A stretch of DNA of 64,000 bases from Actinomycetota bacterium (GTDB lineage Bacteria; Actinomycetota; Humimicrobiia; Humimicrobiales; Humimicrobiaceae), in the NCBI GenBank assembly GCA_018400395.1, contig JAGYMN010000001.1, forward strand, positions 1-64,000, given 5' to 3'. Of the stretch, positions 55,813 to 64,000 are shown one piece after another. The number at the start of each line of letters is the position of its first letter. The stretch's first letter is position 1. The notes under the pieces were generated by a model. The model ran no database searches and was not told the origin of the DNA. It saw nothing but the letters and a program-made list of their open reading frames with translations. The position numbers and the translations under genes are program-made.

Positions 55813-57030
55813 CTACTTCAATCCCAGAAAATCTTTTATGGCATCTACCTTATCCAGCTTTTCCCATGTAAAATCCCTGTCGCGTCTTCCAAAGTGACCG
55901 TATGCTGCTGTTTTTCTGTAAATAGGTCTCAAAAGGTCTAAATCCCTTATTATGGCACCCGGCCGCAGGTCAAAGATTTCCTTTATGGCTTCTTCTATCT
56001 TTTCCGTACCTACCTTTTCCGTCCCAAATGTTTCTACCATAACCGAAACAGGGTGTGAAACTCCTATAGCATACGAAACCTGGATCTCAAGCCTTTCAGC
56101 TGCACCTGCTGCAACCATGTTCTTTGCCACATACCTTGCAGCATAGGTCGCCGAGCGGTCTACTTTTGAAGGATCCTTGCCCGAGAAAGCCCCTCCGCCA
56201 TGTCTTGCACTCCCGCCGTATGTATCAACTATTATCTTTCTGCCTGTTACTCCTGCATCACCCATGGGGCCGCCTATCGTGAACTCTCCGGTAGGGTTTA
56301 CAAATAACCTTATATCCTTTGAAAGATATTCTTCCGGAATAATAGGCTTGACCACAAATTCTTTTATGTCAGGCAATATCTGTGTATCGATGTCTATATT
56401 TGGTGCATGCTGGGACGATACTACTATCGTATCTATTCTTACAGGCCTTCCATCTTCATATCTTACACTGACCTGTGTCTTTCCGTCAGGTCTTAGATAT
56501 GGCAGTATTCCTGCTTTTCTTACCTCGGAAAGCCTGTGGGCAAGATTATGCGCCATCATTATCGGCAGCGGCATAAATTCAGGGGTCTCATTACAGGCAA
56601 AACCGAACATCATCCCCTGGTCTCCGGCTCCCTGCAGATCTATTTCATCTTCATAACCGTTCCCAACTCTAGATTCAAAAGCCTTCTCAACACCAAGAGC
56701 AATATTCGGTGACTGCCTGCCTATTGACACCATAATCCCGCATGTCTCATAGTCAAAACCGTATTTTGCCCTTGTATAACCTATACTTTTTATTACATCT
56801 CTTACTATTGAAGGTATCTCAACATATGTATTTGTAGTCACCTCTCCTGCTACGACCACTATCCCAGTCTTCACAAGAGTTTCTATGGCAACCCTCGCCT
56901 TTTTGTCGTCATTTATAATAGCGTCAAGTATGGCATCCGATATCTGGTCTGCCATCTTATCAGGATGACCCTCAGTTACTGATTCTGAGGTAAATAAATA
57001 GTTCTTTTTCTTTGGCATTAAGTCTCCCAT
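55813..57030 (-). CDS. metK: S-adenosylmethionine synthetase
   Basis: Makes SAM from Met and ATP. The 405 residues show [45 protein letters not shown] and [17 protein letters not shown]. The start ATG 57030 gives [10 protein letters not shown]; the second Met is equally possible. It lies between coaBC and priA, as in Actinobacteria. There is no room for a SAM riboswitch in front of it (23 bases). Confidence 0.97.
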   Translation of the reverse strand: MGDLMPKKKNYLFTSESVTEGHPDKMADQISDAILDAIINDDKKARVAIETLVKTGIVVVAGEVTTNTYVEIPSIVRDVIKSIGYTRAKYGFDYETCGIMVSIGRQSPNIALGVEKAFESRVGNGYEDEIDLQGAGDQGMMFGFACNETPEFMPLPIMMAHNLAHRLSEVRKAGILPYLRPDGKTQVSVRYEDGRPVRIDTIVVSSQHAPNIDIDTQILPDIKEFVVKPIIPEEYLSKDIRLFVNPTGEFTIGGPMGDAGVTGRKIIVDTYGGSARHGGGAFSGKDPSKVDRSATYAARYVAKNMVAAGAAERLEIQVSYAIGVSHPVSVMVETFGTEKVGTEKIEEAIKEIFDLRPGAIIRDLDLLRPIYRKTAAYGHFGRRDRDFTWEKLDKVDAIKDFLGLK

Positions 57031-57053
57031 CTAGTACCTAATTATCAATAGTT

Positions 57054-58265
57054 TCATATTTGCTTTATTATCTCATCCCAGATACCTGCTGCTACAATCC
57101 GCTTTATATTCCTCGGTATCCTTACAGGCTCTCTTCCCGGTATTATTACATCTACCTGGTTGTAGTCACTGCCAATACCTGTATCTGTACCCGAAATGTC
57201 ATTGCCTACTATCATATCTATGTTTCTTCCAGAGAATTTCCTGGCCACCTTAGAAATATTATAGCCACTTTCAGCAGCAAATCCTATTAAAAATTGATCC
57301 TTCTTTTTGTTCTTTGCCAGGATATCAAGTATATTCTCGTTCAGTTTAAACCCCATAGAAGAAATAAGACTCTTTTTTGGTATTTTCTTATCAGTCCTTT
57401 TAACCGGAACTATATCACTGACAGCTGCGGCCATTATTATAATATCTGCATCATTTAAATTATCCATTACTGCTTCCTTCATGCCGGAAGTATCTTCTAC
57501 ATGAACAACCTCTGCCCCGTATGGCAGCAGTCTCTTCCCTGCAGCACTTACCAGGATTACTTTTTCTGCTCCCCTGAAATATGCCTCTTCTGCCAGTGCA
57601 AAACCCATTTTTCCGCTGGAAGCATTGGATATAAACCTGACTTTATCTATATATTCCCTGGTACCCCCTGCCGTTATAAGAACCTTCTTGCCCCTGAGGG
57701 CGCTGGAGACAGTAAGAAGCCCGGCCAGACTGTCTATTATCTTATCCTCCTCCTCCATCCTCCCGGGACCTTTTTCACCACATGCAAGATCTCCTTCTGC
57801 AGGTCCTATAATCCTGTACTTTCCATGCCTGGCAAGTATTTCTATGCTCTCCCTTACAGCCCCGTCAAGGTACATTCCTGTATTCATTGCCGGAGCGATC
57901 AGGGTCGGGCATTTCGCTGCCATCGCAGCAGTTGTAAGAAAATCATCGCATATACCCCGGGCAAGCTTACATATAACATCTGCACTTGCAGGTGCTATAA
58001 GAAATGCATCTGCCCTGCGTGCAAGTGTTATATGATATATATCACCACTATTTTTAAACTGTCCGGTTATTGTCTCATTGCCCGAAAGTGAGCTGAAAGT
58101 TATGGGGTTTATGAAATTTTCGGCACGCGCTGTCATAACTGGAATGACGCTGGCACCTGATTTTACCAGCCTGCTGCATATATAGGCTGCCTTATAGGCA
58201 GCAATGGAGGCGGTTATTCCCAGTACAATCTTTTTATCTAAAAAAATTGAACTGCTATCACTCAA
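57054..58265 (-). CDS. coaBC: Bifunctional phosphopantothenoylcysteine decarboxylase / synthase
   Basis: Two steps of coenzyme A synthesis. The 403 residues have the N-terminal flavin-dependent CoaC domain (LGITASIAAYKAAYI, LIAPAMNTGMY, with the ICDDFLTTAAMAAKCP region) and the C-terminal CoaB domain (VLITAGGTREYID, FISNASSGKMGFALAEE). The start is TTG 58265, two bases after the rpoZ stop; its ribosome site is weak. Confidence 0.95.
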   Translation of the reverse strand: MSDSSSIFLDKKIVLGITASIAAYKAAYICSRLVKSGASVIPVMTARAENFINPITFSSLSGNETITGQFKNSGDIYHITLARRADAFLIAPASADVICKLARGICDDFLTTAAMAAKCPTLIAPAMNTGMYLDGAVRESIEILARHGKYRIIGPAEGDLACGEKGPGRMEEEDKIIDSLAGLLTVSSALRGKKVLITAGGTREYIDKVRFISNASSGKMGFALAEEAYFRGAEKVILVSAAGKRLLPYGAEVVHVEDTSGMKEAVMDNLNDADIIIMAAAVSDIVPVKRTDKKIPKKSLISSMGFKLNENILDILAKNKKKDQFLIGFAAESGYNISKVARKFSGRNIDMIVGNDISGTDTGIGSDYNQVDVIIPGREPVRIPRNIKRIVAAGIWDEIIKQI

Positions 58266-58267
58266 GA

Positions 58268-58510
58268 TTATTTTTCTTCCTCTTCTTTAATATCCAATCC
58301 TACCTTTTTTTCCTTTATCTCCTGAAAGGCTATTTCAAGTGGATCCGAAGACTCAATATCCACAAGAGGCTTGACTATATTTACCCTTTCCATATTCCTT
58401 GCGGCCGCAAGATATTCCCCAAGTTCTCTTGCCCGCATGGAAACAACTATGCACAATTTATATTTACTTTTTATACTTTTTTCATATTCATCAAGAAAAT
58501 GCATTTTCAT
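58268..58510 (-). CDS. rpoZ: RNA polymerase omega subunit
   Basis: Small subunit that helps fold beta-prime. The 80 residues show the core KYKLCIVVSMRARELGEYL (here in residues 15-33) and an acidic end (IKEEEEK). ATG 58510 overlaps the gmk stop. It sits between gmk and coaBC, its normal place. Confidence 0.93.
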   Translation of the reverse strand: MKMHFLDEYEKSIKSKYKLCIVVSMRARELGEYLAAARNMERVNIVKPLVDIESSDPLEIAFQEIKEKKVGLDIKEEEEK

Positions 58511-59082
58511 TTACTTACCTTTCCATCGGCTTCTATAAGAACGCTTTTTAGATTTTTTAAAGCTTCATTATAGTTATTATTGACGATTATGCAATCATAA
58601 TATTTCTTATACTTTTGTTCCTTCTCTGCTATCTCCAGCCTTTTTTCAATCTCTTCAATACTGTCTGTTCCCCTCTTTATCAGTCTTTCCCTTAACTGGC
58701 CCGGTATTGTCGTTGTAATAAAAATAAAATAAGCATCATCTATCTTTTTCATTATCTGCATTGCTCCCTGTACTTCTATCTCCAGGATCATATTTATTCC
58801 GATAGAGAGCTTTTCCATCACAAAATTTTCCGGAGTACCATAGTAATATCCTGCATACACTGCCCACTCCAGAAAACTTCCCCTGTCAATCATTTCCCTG
58901 AACTCTTCAGGTGAAACAAAATAATAATTCCTGCCATGTATTTCTCCGCTTCTTTTTGGCCTTGTGGTGGCAGATATGGACTTTTCAAAATTATCCATGC
59001 TTTTAATGACATCTGAGATTAGGCTGCTTTTACCTGAACCGGATGGGCCTGAAATTACAAATAATCTTGCTCTGTCGATCAT
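58507..59082 (-). CDS. gmk: Guanylate kinase
   Basis: Phosphorylates GMP to GDP. The 191 residues show the P-loop SGPSGSGKSS (11-20), ATTRPKRSGEIHGRNYYFV (split at 39-58), and EIEVQGAMQI. It lies ten bases after mihF and overlaps rpoZ by four bases. Confidence 0.97.
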   Translation of the reverse strand: MIDRARLFVISGPSGSGKSSLISDVIKSMDNFEKSISATTRPKRSGEIHGRNYYFVSPEEFREMIDRGSFLEWAVYAGYYYGTPENFVMEKLSIGINMILEIEVQGAMQIMKKIDDAYFIFITTTIPGQLRERLIKRGTDSIEEIEKRLEIAEKEQKYKKYYDCIIVNNNYNEALKNLKSVLIEADGKVSK

Positions 59083-59092
59083 CTATAATAAG

Positions 59093-59419
59093 TCAAGACT
59101 CTGTTATATTGAAATGCTTATAAAAGCTGGCTTTCTGGTTTTTACCCAGTCCGCCTATTTTCTTGTGGGGGCTTATCCTTAATTTTTCAAGTGTCTTTAT
59201 GGCATTTACCCTTCCATTGCCGGGAAGCGAGCTAATAATGTTTAATACCTTCATCCCTGCAATATACTCTTCGAAAATTTCCTGGTCATTAAAAAGCTCA
59301 TTAATGCTGATCCTTCCGTTCTTTAACTTTTCCTTGATCTCGGCTCTATTCCTTCGGACCAGTTTTGCTTTTTCAAGACCCTTTTTTCTTGCTTCTTCAC
59401 TCAAGCTTTCTGATATCAT
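59093..59419 (-). CDS. mihF: Integration host factor, actinobacterial type (mIHF)
   Basis: Nucleoid-associated, DNA-bending protein unrelated to enterobacterial IHF; essential in mycobacteria. From ATG 59419, five bases after AAAGGAG, it has 108 residues, the family length, with RKKGLEKAKLVRRNRAEIKE, a helix-two-turn-helix region with SLPGNGRVNAIKTLEKL, and the signature HKKIGGLGKNQ. An upstream in-frame ATG (59470) lies before the predicted transcript start. It sits between pyrE and gmk, the actinobacterial position. This is one of the best lineage markers here. Confidence 0.92.
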   Translation of the reverse strand: MISESLSEEARKKGLEKAKLVRRNRAEIKEKLKNGRISINELFNDQEIFEEYIAGMKVLNIISSLPGNGRVNAIKTLEKLRISPHKKIGGLGKNQKASFYKHFNITES

Positions 59420-59457
59420 CAAAGCTCCTTTTGAAAATGACTGGACAGATAATTTAG

Positions 59458-59486
59458 AGTATACAAACATATATATACTTTTTCAA
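59458..59486 (-). promoter_or_regulatory. Promoter of the mihF-gmk-rpoZ-coaBC unit
   Basis: On the minus strand TTGAAA (59481-59486) and TATACT (59458-59463) are exactly 17 bases apart, giving a start near 59451 and a leader of about 32 bases with AAAGGAG. It separates this unit from the pyr genes. Confidence 0.75.
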
Positions 59487-59517
59487 CATAATTATTCAAT
59501 GAATTTATATAAAAACG

Positions 59518-59533
59518 GATTTTTAGAAAAATC
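59518..59533 (-). terminator. Weak terminator candidate after pyrE
   Basis: The inverted repeat GATTTTT-CT-AAAAATC is followed on the minus strand by CGTTTTTAT. The stem is almost all A-T, so it may be inefficient. Confidence 0.35.
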
Positions 59534-59548
59534 AATCAGTCATATTAT

Positions 59549-60148
59549 TTATTTTCTGCTCCCGGGATATACCAGGGGCTCCCCCTTTTCACATAAAGGG
59601 CACTTATCCGGAGCAAACTTTTTGGCATCTATCTTTACCATGCTGTAATAAGGGTATCCAAAATCAACACCGGAATTTCTATCTACCATTGCAGCCACGG
59701 CCTTTATATCCGCTCCTTCCCTTCTGCATATTTTGATTACTTCAGATACCGATCCCCCGGTTGTTATTACATCTTCCGCTATTATTACTTTCTCTCCCCT
59801 TACTATATTAAAGCCCCTTCTCAGCATCATTTTATTTTCTTTTCTCTCGGTAAATATCATCCTGCAGCCTATCCTGCATGCAAGAATATATCCCCACAGA
59901 ATACCTCCTATCGCCGGGGCTATTACTGTATCTATTTTACCCGGGTCCATCCTGCCTTTCAGGATATTGAATGCTTCACCGGCCAGTACGCCGGCTCTTT
60001 CAGGATACTGCAGAAGAGCAGCACACTGTATATAGACATCACTGTGGTAGCCTGACGTAAGCCTGAAATGCCCTTCCAGTATAGCTCCGGATTCGGTAAA
60101 AAGATTTAATATACCTTTCTCCCCTGCCTGCTCCATTACTTTCACCAT
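59549..60148 (-). CDS. pyrE: Orotate phosphoribosyltransferase
   Basis: Joins orotate and PRPP to make OMP. The 199 residues show LTSGYHSDVYIQC, the PRPP-binding VIIAEDVITTGGS, and FTERKE. The C-terminus bears a CPLC pair (residues 183-186). The start overlaps the pyrF stop by seven bases. Confidence 0.95.
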   Translation of the reverse strand: MVKVMEQAGEKGILNLFTESGAILEGHFRLTSGYHSDVYIQCAALLQYPERAGVLAGEAFNILKGRMDPGKIDTVIAPAIGGILWGYILACRIGCRMIFTERKENKMMLRRGFNIVRGEKVIIAEDVITTGGSVSEVIKICRREGADIKAVAAMVDRNSGVDFGYPYYSMVKIDAKKFAPDKCPLCEKGEPLVYPGSRK

Positions 60149-60897
60149 ATCATATTTTCCTTTCCCAGTGCATTGCCTATCCTTCCCAGTATAAAATCCA
60201 CTGCACCTGCCATATCTTCTTTACCTGTTATTGAACGTCCTGCTATCAATATATCAGAGCCTGATTGTATAGCTTTTTCAGGGGTACTGAACCGTTTCTG
60301 GTCTCCAGGGCTGTCCTCTTCCAGCCTTATCCCGGGCGTTGCTATAAAAAAATCTTCACCATACTCCTTTCTCAGGATTCCGGCTTCCCCCGGTGAGCAT
60401 ATTATTCCATCTGCACCTGCATCCAGGGCAATACCTGCAAGCTTTTTTACAGTACCAATATAACCTCCACTGAAACCCATTTCCTCAAGGTCCCTATCAT
60501 CAAGACTTGTAAGCACGGTAACCCCGAATAAAAGAGGTTTTATGGAAAGTTCTTTCTTTGACTGCTCTTCAAGGGCTCTTTGTGAATCTTCTATCATCCT
60601 TCTGCCTCCCAGGGCATGTATGGTAATTATTGAAGGCTTTAATTTTGCAATAGCAGAGGATGCCCTGCCCGCAGTGTTTGGTATATCCATAATTTTTGCA
60701 TCAAGCATTACATCATAACCTGATCTCTTTGTGATATCAACAACACCTATCCCGGCACTATATATCATCTCCAGACCCAGTTTTACAGTTGATACCTTTC
60801 CTGATATACGGGAAAGTATTTTCAGGAGCCTGCCTTTACTGTCAACATCTATTACAACTACAAGACGGTCCCTTAACCTCAGCTTTCTTTTTTTCAA
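60142..60897 (-). CDS. pyrF: Orotidine-5'-phosphate decarboxylase
   Basis: Last step of UMP synthesis. The 251 residues have VVVIDVDS at the first strand, the catalytic Asp-x-Lys-x-x-Asp as LDAKIMDIPNT (about 66-76), and the phosphate loop ILIAGRSITG. This is the short E. coli-like class by motif. It overlaps pyrD by four bases. Confidence 0.95.
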   Translation of the reverse strand: MKKRKLRLRDRLVVVIDVDSKGRLLKILSRISGKVSTVKLGLEMIYSAGIGVVDITKRSGYDVMLDAKIMDIPNTAGRASSAIAKLKPSIITIHALGGRRMIEDSQRALEEQSKKELSIKPLLFGVTVLTSLDDRDLEEMGFSGGYIGTVKKLAGIALDAGADGIICSPGEAGILRKEYGEDFFIATPGIRLEEDSPGDQKRFSTPEKAIQSGSDILIAGRSITGKEDMAGAVDFILGRIGNALGKENMIW

Positions 60898-61880
60898 ATC
60901 CTGATCCTCCCTGTAAAATGCCTGATGTTATTTATATTTTTCTTTACAAGATAATCCTCAAGGTCAAGAAGTATTTTTTCTCCTGCATCGTATTCTATAA
61001 GATTAACGGTGCCGAGGCCTACTGCCGATGCGCCCGCTATCATAAACTCCAGAACATCCCTGTAATCAAAGATGCCCCCCATGCCTATTACAGGAAGTAT
61101 ATTCTCCCGGGCCAGTATATATGTCTTTGCAAGCGCAATGGGCTTTATTGCCGGGCCCGAGAGCCCGCCTGTTATATTTCCCAGAAGCGGCCTGTATGTC
61201 TCTACATCAACAGCCATGCCCACGGCTGTATTTATAAGGGAGATAGCTTCTGCGCCTGCCTGCTTTGCTGCCTCTGCTGACTGTATTATATTATCATGAT
61301 TTGGAGAAAGCTTTGCTATCACAGGGATGTCCAGCATTGATACGACTGCATCTACCACCTTCTTTACTTCCTCCGGGAATGCACAGAAGGATGTTCCGTC
61401 TTTTTCCACATTGGGGCAGGAGAGGTTTAGTTCAACTGCTATTATATCTGCTTTTACATCAAGTATCCTGAGGGCTACTTTTTTGAATTCCTCTGAATCC
61501 TTGCCGAAGATGCTGAGTATTATGCCCGCACCGTCTTTTTTCATCTGTGCAAGATGAGATTTTATAAATACGTCAATCCCGTCATTCTGCAGACCTATTG
61601 AGTTTAGCATGCCGGCAGGTGTCTCGCAGATTCTGGGAGGCGGATTACCTTTTCTTGGCTTCAGCGAATAGCTTTTGGTTGTTACCGCACCAAGTACCGA
61701 TATATCATAAAAATTACTGTGTTCCTCTCCATGGGAAAACGTTCCCGAACATGCAACCAGAGGGTTTTTAAGCCCGATCCTGCCTATTTCCACAGACATG
61801 TCCGGTTTCCTGCTGCTGCGCTCTTCACCGGGAACATCTTTTTCATTCTCTTTTTCCCATTTAAAAAGCCTGTCAGTCAA
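60894..61880 (-). CDS. pyrD: Dihydroorotate dehydrogenase, class 1B catalytic subunit
   Basis: FMN enzyme that oxidises dihydroorotate, passing electrons through PyrK to NAD. The 328 residues show ACSGTFSHGEE, NSIGLQNDGID, the catalytic-Cys motif LNLSCPNVEKDG, LSPNHDNI, and VIGMGGIFDYRDVLEFM. An extra N-terminal stretch of about 27 residues precedes the core; an internal ATG (MSVEIGRIGLKN) could be the real start. The adjacent pyrK supports class 1B. Confidence 0.95.
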   Translation of the reverse strand: MTDRLFKWEKENEKDVPGEERSSRKPDMSVEIGRIGLKNPLVACSGTFSHGEEHSNFYDISVLGAVTTKSYSLKPRKGNPPPRICETPAGMLNSIGLQNDGIDVFIKSHLAQMKKDGAGIILSIFGKDSEEFKKVALRILDVKADIIAVELNLSCPNVEKDGTSFCAFPEEVKKVVDAVVSMLDIPVIAKLSPNHDNIIQSAEAAKQAGAEAISLINTAVGMAVDVETYRPLLGNITGGLSGPAIKPIALAKTYILARENILPVIGMGGIFDYRDVLEFMIAGASAVGLGTVNLIEYDAGEKILLDLEDYLVKKNINNIRHFTGRIRI

Positions 61881-62667
61881 AAATTACCTCCGATAGCTCA
61901 AAAGCAGGTCCTTCCCTGCAGACTCTTAAATAATCGATTCCGTCTTTCTTTTTTACTTTTACGACACATCCATTACACACGCCGATGCCGCATCCCATTT
62001 TCTCTTCCAGTATGGCAGTTGCCCTTATGTCTTCCCTTTCCAGCTCCCTCTGGAGAACTTTTAACATTTCAACAGGACCGCAGCAGAATATGTCATGATC
62101 CCTTAAAACCTTCGGTTCATCCAGTATATGGTCGCATACCAGGCCCTGCTGCCCCCAGCTTCCATCTTCTGAAAACATCCTGTATTTAACACCCATCCGC
62201 ATCAGATCCCTTTCCCACATCAAAAGACTGCTGTCCTTAAAGCCTGCAAGTACAGAGACTTTCTTTCCTTCATCAGCTGCGATTCTTGATATCAGGTTAA
62301 GCGGGGCAATTCCCATCCCTCCGCCAATCAAAAGTAAATTACCTTTTAAAGATACAGGTTCTACCGGTTTCCCCAGGGGACCTGCCATGTTTACGGTATC
62401 GCCCTTTTTAAGTTCGGACATGTACCTGGTACCCTTGCCCCTGACCCTATAGAGTATTGAAAAAACATTGAACTTCTTTTCAACATCGAAAACTGAAAAC
62501 GGCCTTCTCAGAAGAGGATCCCGTTTATCAGGAGAGCAGCATCTGATATTAACAAACTGCCCGGCGCCTACATTCTTTACTATATGAGGTGCAAATATCT
62601 CCATTTTATAGATATCGGGACCATATCTTTCGTTGGACAGTATTTCGCTGTTTAATATCTTCATCAA
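61873..62667 (-). CDS. pyrK: Dihydroorotate dehydrogenase electron-transfer subunit PyrK
   Basis: FAD and [2Fe-2S] protein linking PyrD to NAD. The 264 residues show the FAD-binding RRPFSVFDV, the NAD-binding LLIGGGMGIAPLNLI, and the cluster ligands in EEKMGCGIGVCNGCVVKV with a fourth in YLRVCREGP. It overlaps carB by four bases and pyrD by eight bases. Confidence 0.96.
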   Translation of the reverse strand: MMKILNSEILSNERYGPDIYKMEIFAPHIVKNVGAGQFVNIRCCSPDKRDPLLRRPFSVFDVEKKFNVFSILYRVRGKGTRYMSELKKGDTVNMAGPLGKPVEPVSLKGNLLLIGGGMGIAPLNLISRIAADEGKKVSVLAGFKDSSLLMWERDLMRMGVKYRMFSEDGSWGQQGLVCDHILDEPKVLRDHDIFCCGPVEMLKVLQRELEREDIRATAILEEKMGCGIGVCNGCVVKVKKKDGIDYLRVCREGPAFELSEVIFD

Positions 62668-64000
62668 TATTCCTGTATGGGTTTAACCTTTACTTCAGAA
62701 TTTTTTTTCATTCCCTCTATTCCCTGCAGAAGAGCCCTCGCAGCAGAAAGTGTTGTAATAGACGGCACGTTATGGAGTACCGCAGCTGTCCTCATATAAT
62801 AACCGTCACTTCTTGCCCTGCTGCCTTCAGGAGTATTTATTATCAGATCTATTTCCCTGTTTTTTATCATATCTATTATATTGGGTCTTCCTTCCCTGAT
62901 TTTTAGGATCCTGTCTGTCTTTATACCGTTTCCTGACAGTATCTCTGCTGTCCCGCTTGTCGATATAATTTTAAAATCCATTTCTGAAAGCTTCCTTGCA
63001 ATTTCAACTATAAGGTCTTTATCCCTGTCACTTACCGATATGAACACTGAGCCGGAAGTGGGGAATACCTGATTTATTGAAATCTGGGTCTTTGCAAAAG
63101 CTATGCCGAAATCCGGGTCTATTCCCATGACCTCACCCGTGGACTTCATCTCCGGTCCCAGTATGGTGTCCACCCCGGGGAACCGGTTGAATGGAAGTAC
63201 CGCCTCTTTTATGCTGAAATAACCCAGCCTGGTTGAATCCACGCGTTTAAAATCCTGCTGGCTCAGCTTCATTCCTGCCAGGACCCTGGAAGCTATCTTG
63301 GCCAGGGGAACTCCTATAGATTTGCTTATAAAAGGTACTGTTCTCGATGCCCTGGGGTTTGCTTCCAGGACATAGACCATTCCATCCTTTACTGCGTATT
63401 GTATGTTTATCAGTCCTACGACCCTGAGCTCTTCTGCTATTTTATATGTATAATCCCTTATAATATCAATAATTTCCCTGCTGAGAGTAAATGGCGGTAT
63501 GACACATGCACTATCGCCTGAATGTATGCCTGCTTCCTCTATATGTTCCATTATACCGCCGATGAAAAGTTCTTCTCCGTCGTATATTGCATCTACATCC
63601 ACCTCAATTGCCCTCTCCAGGAATCTGTCTATAAGTATGGGCCGGTCATTTGATACAACAGCTGCATTCTTTACATAGTCCCTCAGGCTATCCCTGTCAT
63701 ATACAATATTCATAGCCCTGCCGCCAAGGACATATGAAGGTCTTACAAGCACCGGATAACCTATTCTTTCTGCTATATCTACAGCTTCGCTCTCATTAAG
63801 AGCAGTTCCGTTTTCCGGCTGGGGAATCCCCAGTTTTTTCAACATGTTTCCAAATCTTTTCCTGTCTTCTGCAAGGTCTATGGAATCAGGGGATGTACCC
63901 AGTATGTTTACACCTGCTTTCTGCAGGGGAATAGCAAGCTTTAATGGTGTCTGGCCCCCAAATTGTATTATCACCCCTGATGGTTTCTCTGCTTCTATTA
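62664..64000 (-). CDS. carB: Carbamoyl phosphate synthase large subunit (N-terminal half beyond window)
   Basis: Makes carbamoyl phosphate for pyrimidines and arginine. About 445 residues are visible, running off the window end without a start: GVIIQFGGQTPLKLA, the second ATP-grasp domain (PSYVLGGRAMNIVY, EANPRASRTVPFISK) and the C-terminal MGS-like allosteric domain (SVSDRDKDLIVEIARKL, ISTSGTAEIL). It is the first visible gene of the pyr unit. Confidence 0.97.
   Translation of the reverse strand, partial: IEAEKPSGVIIQFGGQTPLKLAIPLQKAGVNILGTSPDSIDLAEDRKRFGNMLKKLGIPQPENGTALNESEAVDIAERIGYPVLVRPSYVLGGRAMNIVYDRDSLRDYVKNAAVVSNDRPILIDRFLERAIEVDVDAIYDGEELFIGGIMEHIEEAGIHSGDSACVIPPFTLSREIIDIIRDYTYKIAEELRVVGLINIQYAVKDGMVYVLEANPRASRTVPFISKSIGVPLAKIASRVLAGMKLSQQDFKRVDSTRLGYFSIKEAVLPFNRFPGVDTILGPEMKSTGEVMGIDPDFGIAFAKTQISINQVFPTSGSVFISVSDRDKDLIVEIARKLSEMDFKIISTSGTAEILSGNGIKTDRILKIREGRPNIIDMIKNREIDLIINTPEGSRARSDGYYMRTAAVLHNVPSITTLSAARALLQGIEGMKKNSEVKVKPIQEY

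Noticed and set aside
57031..57053. SAM riboswitch before metK
   Set aside because: Only 23 bases separate metK from coaBC; no space for the aptamer.
57501..58091. Plus-strand open frame of 196 codons opposite coaBC
   Set aside because: Cys/Tyr-rich, no recognisable motif, fully antisense to a clear coaBC gene.
61719..62189. Plus-strand open frame opposite pyrD and pyrK
   Set aside because: Shadow of two well-supported genes; composition unlike a protein and no start signal.

Overview
The window is AT-rich bacterial DNA packed with housekeeping genes. Nearly all are on the minus strand in long, tightly spaced or overlapping runs. I see no rRNA, tRNA, CRISPR array, insertion sequence, phage or plasmid module. 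Two lineage-typical genes stand out: an actinobacterial-type integration host factor (mihF, 59093-59419) beside gmk, and a SepIVA-like coiled-coil protein (46683-47141) beside coaD. With the order pyrE-mihF-gmk-rpoZ-coaBC-metK-priA-def-fmt-rsmB, they suggest a deep, low-GC, uncultured relative of the Actinobacteriota. A Firmicutes-like relative is less likely. This placement is inference from gene content; no marker phylogeny was run.

Reading in transcription order, from high to low coordinates: (1) pyrimidine synthesis, carB (cut by the window end)-pyrK-pyrD-pyrF-pyrE. (2) mihF-gmk-rpoZ-coaBC-metK-priA-def-fmt-rsmB, starting at a good promoter upstream of mihF. (3) rpmB alone on the plus strand, divergent from a FakA/DAK gene, followed by rsmD-coaD-sepIVA-rpmF. 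(4) An ADP-forming acyl-CoA synthetase and a DRTGG/Pta-N-like partner, then plsX-acpP-rnc-smc-ftsY-ffh-rpsP-khpA-rimM-trmD-rplS-lepB-rnhB-yraN. (5) A small accessory stretch (29.6-32.4 kb) with a broken LysM gene, an orphan plus-strand nuclease-like gene, a YpfJ-like zinc protease and a DUF4126 membrane protein. (6) comM-dprA-hypothetical-xer. (7) rpsB-tsf-pyrH-frr-uppS-rseP-ispG-proS-recD2. (8) nusA-infB-rbfA-nrnA-truB-ribF-rpsO-pnp-M16 protease-dapB-rnj-ftsK (ftsK cut by the window start).

Together these genes cover translation initiation and ribosome assembly, RNA decay, membrane targeting and secretion, lipid and isoprenoid precursors, chromosome handling, pyrimidine and cofactor synthesis, and DNA uptake or recombination. 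Several genes usual in these neighbourhoods are absent: cdsA-dxr between uppS and rseP, rimP and ylxR around nusA, dapA next to dapB, and yceD and recG near rpmF and rsmD.

Most is ordinary core genome. The points most worth a second look are an SMC protein of only 780 residues with no visible hinge; a promoter followed by a perfect hairpin and U-run in the nusA leader; a one-base frameshift at a 9-base homopolymer in truB; a LysM gene with two one-base lesions; an M16 protease with no canonical start codon; a probable leaderless promoter for comM; an inverted repeat in the rpsB leader; and a nearly identical initiation region shared by rpsO and rpsP. I did not find a convincing new multi-gene system.
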